Of a stretch of 35,770 bases of DNA, positions 32,232 to 35,770 are shown one piece after another. The position numbers were made by a program, and so were the translations under genes. The number at the start of each line of letters is the position of its first letter. The first letter of the stretch is position 1. The notes under the pieces were generated by a model. The model saw only the letters and a list, made by a program, of their open reading frames with translations, was not told the DNA's origin and made no database searches. The stretch comes from Candidatus Methanoplasma glyptotermitis. GTDB taxonomy: Archaea > Thermoplasmatota > Thermoplasmata > Methanomassiliicoccales > Methanomethylophilaceae. The stretch spans positions 1 to 35,770 of the forward strand of contig JAIRYF010000013.1 of the NCBI GenBank assembly GCA_031267895.1. The letters are read 5' to 3'.

Positions 32232-32400
32232 AGAGGAACACACATTTCTGTACCTGTAATCAATGAATTCTATTTCTATGTGGTACTCCAAAGCCGCAGA
32301 ATGGAAAGTTTTGTTGAAATAGGTGTGATATTTTTCAGTCGTCGGAGCACGGTTCGGATCAATTTCCGAAACTCTCCGGAAGGTGATCGTTTTTCGACAA

Positions 32401-32408
32401 TTATATAG
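32401..32408 (+). promoter_or_regulatory. TATA box of the nfeD gene
   Basis: TTATATAG lies 24-31 nt before the ATG and no ribosome site is visible, so the transcript is probably leaderless. Confidence 0.6.
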
Positions 32409-32431
32409 TCGTATAGTACATACCCTCCGCC

Positions 32432-32881
32432 ATGGACCCGGGGACAATCGCAATAATTCTCATGATAATCGGGCTGATTCTGCTGACGATAGAGGCACTG
32501 ACACCAGGGGTTTTTGCAGTGATACCGGGAGCGGTCTTGGTGATAATAGGTCTCATGGGATACTTCATAGATGGTTTCTTTGACACATGGTATCTGCCGG
32601 CGACCGCAGTTGCAGTCACGCTTGCGGTGACAAGCGTAACAATAAAGGGATATCGGTTTTTGGCCAAACCTGAGCCCCCGACAACAACGGTCATTTCCTC
32701 TCTTATCGGCAGGAACGGAACAGTCACATCCGGCGTGGAACCCGGTAACCTCAAAGGCAAAGTCAAGATCGGTTCCGACATTTGGAGTGCGACATCGGAC
32801 ACGCCGATCGCCGTCGGTACAAAAGTTGTCGTGTATGACGCGGAAGGCGTCCACATAAAAGTCAAGCTAAAAGACACATAA
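32432..32881 (+). CDS. NfeD-family membrane protein (short form)
   Basis: The 149-aa protein has a very hydrophobic N-terminal half with three to four helices (TIAIILMIIGLILLTIEAL, GVFAVIPGAVLVIIGLMGYF, YLPATAVAVTLAVTSVTI). A C-terminal OB-fold domain follows, with IGRNGTVTSGVEPGNLKGKVKIGSDIWSA and VGTKVVVYDAEGVHIKVK. This is the short NfeD type without the protease domain, typically encoded next to stomatin and thought to help organise membrane microdomains. The stomatin gene follows 161 nt downstream with its own TATA box. Confidence 0.9.
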   Translation: MDPGTIAIILMIIGLILLTIEALTPGVFAVIPGAVLVIIGLMGYFIDGFFDTWYLPATAVAVTLAVTSVTIKGYRFLAKPEPPTTTVISSLIGRNGTVTSGVEPGNLKGKVKIGSDIWSATSDTPIAVGTKVVVYDAEGVHIKVKLKDT

Positions 32882-33042
32882 GCTGCCATTACTGTGTACC
32901 TGCAGCATGTCTGAAACTTTTTGAGCGATTGGACTACATCTGTCTCTTATAAGATGTGTGCGGAGTTCACCGTTTATGTGGATGACTGGGTACAGTTGAC
33001 TTCTTTTTATATCTATTACACTATACACATCTGGAGATAAAT
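32882..33042 (+). promoter_or_regulatory. nfeD-stomatin gap with stomatin promoter
   Basis: TTTATATC (33006-33013) lies 30-37 nt before the stomatin ATG, and TGGAGATAAAT gives a ribosome site. Near 32940-32959 is CTGTCTCTTATA-AGATGTGT, which resembles Tn5 mosaic-end sequence. Confidence 0.6.
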
Positions 33043-34125
33043 ATGGAAGATTGGATCTATGGGTTGGTGGTCGTTCTCATCATCGCTCTTATTGCTATAG
33101 TATTGAGCGGGGTCAGGATCATTCAGCCGTACGAACAGGGAGTCTACATGAGGCTTGGAAAGTTCATAAGAATCCTTAATCAGGGATTGAACTTTGTCTT
33201 CCCCGTGATCAGCTCGGTTGTGAAACTGGATTTGCGTACACAGGTGTTGGATGTTCCCAGCCAAGAAGTTATCACAAAAGATAACTCTCCTGTCAGCGTT
33301 GATGCCGTCGTCTACATTAAGGTAACGGATCCCCGCAACGCATTCTTTGAGATAGTAAACTACAGATTCGCGACTGTGAATCTTGCGCAGACCACTCTGA
33401 GATCAATAATCGGCGAGATGGATCTGGATGAAATACTTTCAAACAGAGAGAAGATCAACTCACAGCTCAGGGACACTCTGGATGAAAACACAGACAAATG
33501 GGGCGTAAAGGTCGAGAGTGTCGAAATCAGAGAAGTTGATCCGGCACAGAGAGTCAAAGAATCTATGGAGGAACAGACATCCGCGGAGAGGAGAAGACGT
33601 GCAGCTATACTTCAGGCAGACGGTCTGAAAAAGGCCGCCATCCTGGAAGCTGAGGGTAAAAAGAAATCCAGGATACTGGAGGCAGAAGGTCTTCAGCAGT
33701 CGATGGTGCTTGAGGCTGAGGGAAAGAAAGTCGCTTTGATATTGGAAAGCCAGGGAGAGGCCCAGAGACTCAGAGTAATATCTGTGGGTGCTGCATCGCT
33801 GGATTCCAAGGCACTTTCCGTACTCTCCATGGAAACGCTCAAAAGCGTAGGTCAGGGCGAATCGTCCAAGATATTCTTCCCGATGGAAGTTACAAAACTC
33901 ATGGATGGAATCTCGGAGTATATGGGCACGGCATCGAATGTCCCCGACAGACCTGTGTCTTCACTGAAAGATGTCGAGAAGATATTCGGAGACATAGATG
34001 ATATACTGGGTCCCATACCCAAAGAGGCCGAGATCAAAGAGAGACTTGCCAAGGCAGATAAAATGATCAACGCCGAGATGGCCGAGACGGCAAACATAGC
34101 AAGCTCTATCTCAAGAGGCTCGTGA
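33043..34125 (+). CDS. Stomatin/prohibitin-family (SPFH) protein
   Basis: The 360-aa protein has one N-terminal membrane helix (IYGLVVVLIIALIAIVLSGVRII). It is followed by the SPFH domain (QPYEQGVYMRLGKFIRILNQGLNFVFPVISSVVKLDLRTQVLDVPSQEVITKDNSPVSVDAVVYIKV) and the stomatin signature around NLAQTTLRSIIGEMDLDEIL. A coiled coil with near-repeats of the form ILEAEGKKK (about residues 195-240) drives oligomerisation. An extra C-terminal region of about 75 residues (FGDIDDILGPIPKEAEIKERLAKADK) follows. Such proteins form large membrane rings and partner with NfeD, whose gene is just upstream. Confidence 0.94.
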   Translation: MEDWIYGLVVVLIIALIAIVLSGVRIIQPYEQGVYMRLGKFIRILNQGLNFVFPVISSVVKLDLRTQVLDVPSQEVITKDNSPVSVDAVVYIKVTDPRNAFFEIVNYRFATVNLAQTTLRSIIGEMDLDEILSNREKINSQLRDTLDENTDKWGVKVESVEIREVDPAQRVKESMEEQTSAERRRRAAILQADGLKKAAILEAEGKKKSRILEAEGLQQSMVLEAEGKKVALILESQGEAQRLRVISVGAASLDSKALSVLSMETLKSVGQGESSKIFFPMEVTKLMDGISEYMGTASNVPDRPVSSLKDVEKIFGDIDDILGPIPKEAEIKERLAKADKMINAEMAETANIASSISRGS

Positions 34126-34157
34126 ACCCTTTCTAAACCACTTAGCTTTCCTTTTAT

Positions 34158-34213
34158 TGTACATTAGAGTACGTTGGTGTATAAAAATTCATATATACTT
34201 TGAGTGTACACCA
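34158..34213 (+). promoter_or_regulatory. MFS gene promoter with operator-like repeats
   Basis: TGGTGTA (34175-34181) and TACACCA (34207-34213) form a 7-bp inverted repeat around the TATA elements TATAAAAA and ATATATAC. TGTACA also occurs at 34158 and 34205. This is a plausible site for a dimeric regulator. Confidence 0.5.
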
Positions 34214-34229
34214 GTCAGGAAGTGAAAAA

Positions 34230-35450
34230 TTGGATATCGACAGCCATTTGAAAACGGGCAGCAGGTATACAGTGCTGATTGCGGGTCTGGTAATACAATT
34301 CTGTGCCGGAATCATATATATGTGGAGTGTGTTCAAGCAACCTGTCGCGGATTTTCTTGACTGGAGTTCAGGTGCCTCGGCCATGACGGCATCATTCATG
34401 CTCGTGGCATTCGTGGCCGGAATCCTGATCGGCGGACGTTTCATGGATCGAATAGGACCAAAGAAAATGTGTATTATCGGAAGTCTGATGATGTCTCTGG
34501 GCATTCTGGCCTCGTCGCTTGTAAATTCGGATTACCCATATCTCATATACCTCGCATACGGAATCATCGGAGGATTCGGAGTCGGTACCGTCTACACGTG
34601 CACTGTATCTCCGATACAGAAGTGGTTCTACAACAGACGCGGGTTCGCTACGGGTCTGATGGTCGGAGCATTCGGTTTCTCATTAGTTCTGTTCGCACCG
34701 CTGGCGAATATTCTTATCTCAGACATTGGTGTGTCCTCGACATTCAGAGTCTTCGGTGCGGCGTTTCTCGTGATATGTGTGGCGGCGTCGCTGTTCATCA
34801 GCAATCCGCGGGAAGGTTATGTAGCATCGAAAGCATCATCGGCAAATAATCAAAAACAGTATACTCCCAGAGAAATGCTGAAGACACGGTCATTCTATCT
34901 GATCACTATGTCTCTGTTCTTGGTTCTGCCTGCGTATTTTGTGCTGAATCCTCTATTTATGAGTTTGGGGGTAGAAAGGGGACTGTCGGATTCTTTGGCG
35001 GTCATGGGAGTCATGATAACGGGGATATGCAGTGCCTCCGGCAGACTGCTTATAACTTGGATGTCAGACCGTATCGGGCGGATGGCCGCACTGCTTATGA
35101 TAACAGGGTTCACTCTTATCGGAATCATACTTATCATATTTGCTGAAAACATGCTGTTTGTGGTCTGTTTGGCATTGATCGCTTTTGGTTTCGGGGGTGC
35201 TGCGGGGACATATACAGCGGTCACATCCGATCACTTCGGAACCAAAAATATGGGGAGCAATTACGGTCTGGTAATGATCGGTTTCGGAGCATCCGCACTG
35301 ATATTTCCATTGCTGTCGACAGAACTGACCTCAGGCGGAGACTATACGCTGTCTTTTGCTCTCTGCGCCATTACATGCATAGCCTCACTGATATGCATAC
35401 TGCTCCTGAGAAGGTTCCCTGGTGCAGGGACCCATAGGGAGGATTCCTGA
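34230..35450 (+). CDS. MFS transporter, oxalate/formate antiporter (OFA) family
   Basis: The roughly 406-aa protein has twelve predicted helices. It has the OFA-type features YTVLIAGLVIQFCAGIIYMWSVFKQPV, WSSGASAMTASFMLVAF, the MFS loop motif GGRFMDRIGPKKM, YNRRGFATGLMVGAFGF and a second DRIGR loop (SDRIGRMAA). OFA members exchange small carboxylates such as oxalate, formate or lactate; the substrate here is unknown. The track starts at TTG 34200. TTG 34230 is preferred because AGGAAGTGA lies just before it, while 34200 falls within the TATA region. Confidence 0.9.
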   Translation: MDIDSHLKTGSRYTVLIAGLVIQFCAGIIYMWSVFKQPVADFLDWSSGASAMTASFMLVAFVAGILIGGRFMDRIGPKKMCIIGSLMMSLGILASSLVNSDYPYLIYLAYGIIGGFGVGTVYTCTVSPIQKWFYNRRGFATGLMVGAFGFSLVLFAPLANILISDIGVSSTFRVFGAAFLVICVAASLFISNPREGYVASKASSANNQKQYTPREMLKTRSFYLITMSLFLVLPAYFVLNPLFMSLGVERGLSDSLAVMGVMITGICSASGRLLITWMSDRIGRMAALLMITGFTLIGIILIIFAENMLFVVCLALIAFGFGGAAGTYTAVTSDHFGTKNMGSNYGLVMIGFGASALIFPLLSTELTSGGDYTLSFALCAITCIASLICILLLRRFPGAGTHREDS

Positions 35451-35536
35451 TCGTCGACTATTTTTGCTTTATTCCGGCCGAACCTCCGATGCAGACATTT
35501 GGCCGCAAGTAAATAAAAATTGAAAAAAAAATTACC

Positions 35537-35549
35537 GGCCTCACAGGCC
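35537..35549. terminator. Bidirectional stem-loop terminator
   Basis: GGCCT-CAC-AGGCC is flanked by ATAATTTTT on the plus side and, read on the minus strand, GGTAATTTTTTTTT. It lies between the convergent MFS gene and the right-edge gene. Confidence 0.6.
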
Positions 35550-35557
35550 ATAATTTT

Positions 35558-35770
35558 TCATATTGAAATTTGAAACATCTTTAAACTCCTTCGAACAGTA
35601 GAAGTGCTTTGAATTTCCAAAGATATACTGAATATCTTCTGGTTCATTTGGGAAACCCATTCTGTCTCAAGCTGCACATCCGGGAATCCGAGTGTGACTG
35701 CTCTGTTCAGAACATCCTTCGATATGTAGTCGACGTACTCTTTCTTCAGTCTTGCCGCATCTTTCTCGGA
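35558..35770 (-). CDS. C-terminal part of an unidentified protein (5' end outside window)
   Basis: One minus-strand frame is open from the right edge for 70 codons to TGA (SEKDAARLKKEYVDYISKDV...TVRRSLKMFQISI). The stop falls 9 nt before the stem-loop terminator, which supports this frame. A second frame encodes a 39-aa ORF (MGFPNEPEDIQYIFGNSKHFYCSK...), but its stop lies inside the hairpin. No family is recognised from this fragment. Confidence 0.5.
   Translation of the reverse strand, partial: SEKDAARLKKEYVDYISKDVLNRAVTLGFPDVQLETEWVSQMNQKIFSISLEIQSTSTVRRSLKMFQISI

Larger units (their letters stand above)
31856..32431. other. 576-nt gap without a supported gene
   Basis: Short overlapping ORFs in several frames have no family resemblance or ribosome sites. 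The stretch holds GTGCGCAC (about 32131), a 9-bp inverted repeat ATAGAAATA (32154-32162) / TATTTCTAT (32271-32279) enclosing a G10 tract, and, at its right end, the nfeD promoter. I looked for RNase P and SRP RNA signatures and saw none. Confidence 0.5.

Noticed and set aside
31920-32453. 177-aa minus-strand ORF and plus-strand ORFs 31827..32123 and 31948..32157
   Set aside because: Several frames are open by chance in GC-rich intergenic DNA; none resembles a protein family or has a start signal.
35541-35660. 39-aa minus-strand ORF with a YHS/TRASH-like stretch (HFYCSKEF)
   Set aside because: Only one cysteine, the stop is inside the terminator hairpin, and the overlapping open frame from the window edge ends correctly before it.

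Overview
The window looks like a chromosomal segment of a methanogenic archaeon of the order Methanomassiliicoccales (Thermoplasmata). The archaeal assignment rests on aIF6, ribosomal proteins S19e, L31e and L39e, a PDCD5-family protein, TrmY, SRP54, an MptE-type pterin kinase, DUF373, HMG-CoA reductase and a tRNA-Ala preceded by a TATA box. The fused CoaD/NTPase gene, the adhesin-like surface protein and a complete lack of TAG stops among 40 genes point toward Thermoplasmata with pyrrolysine decoding. The order-level placement is inference, because no methanogenesis or pyl gene is in view.

Left part (1-10.2 kb): the 3' end of a membrane-anchored surface protein, then a CDGSH/4Fe-4S/CDGSH protein convergent with a minus-strand operon hisD-ppk1-ppx (polyphosphate synthesis and hydrolysis). 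Next come a site-2 protease, the MptE-like pterin pyrophosphokinase and a DUF373 membrane protein, all on the minus strand.

Middle (10.3-19.8 kb): a metallo-beta-lactamase-fold hydrolase meets a translation operon rps19e-pdcd5-rpl39e-rpl31e-aIF6. The rpl39e gene (51 aa) is absent from the ORF track. A decayed BspA-like leucine-rich-repeat fragment, a zinc-ribbon membrane protein, rubrerythrin, a TPR protein and an unknown polytopic membrane protein follow. Then comes a plus-strand group hmgA-pheT-peroxiredoxin, with an inverted repeat sitting over its TATA box.

Right-middle (19.8-29.8 kb): a tightly packed minus-strand run srp54-trmY-(Zn-ribbon)-coaD/NTPase-glcD-etfB-etfA. Its last three genes should encode a FAD 2-hydroxyacid dehydrogenase with a two-subunit electron transfer flavoprotein carrying the DGDTAQV motif of anaerobic/bifurcating EtfB. 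After it come a coiled-coil protein, purB with a small membrane protein, and a PNPOx-like flavoprotein.

Right end (29.8-35.8 kb): a gene-sparse stretch with tRNA-Ala(CGC), two G10 tracts, a paired SMR transporter in which only one subunit keeps the essential Glu, an encapsulated-ferritin-like protein, the NfeD/stomatin pair, an OFA-family MFS transporter with an operator-like repeat, and the 3' end of an unidentified gene. The closest things to a novel system are the glcD-etfBA module and the asymmetric SMR pair. No CRISPR array, insertion sequence, prophage or defence island was seen.
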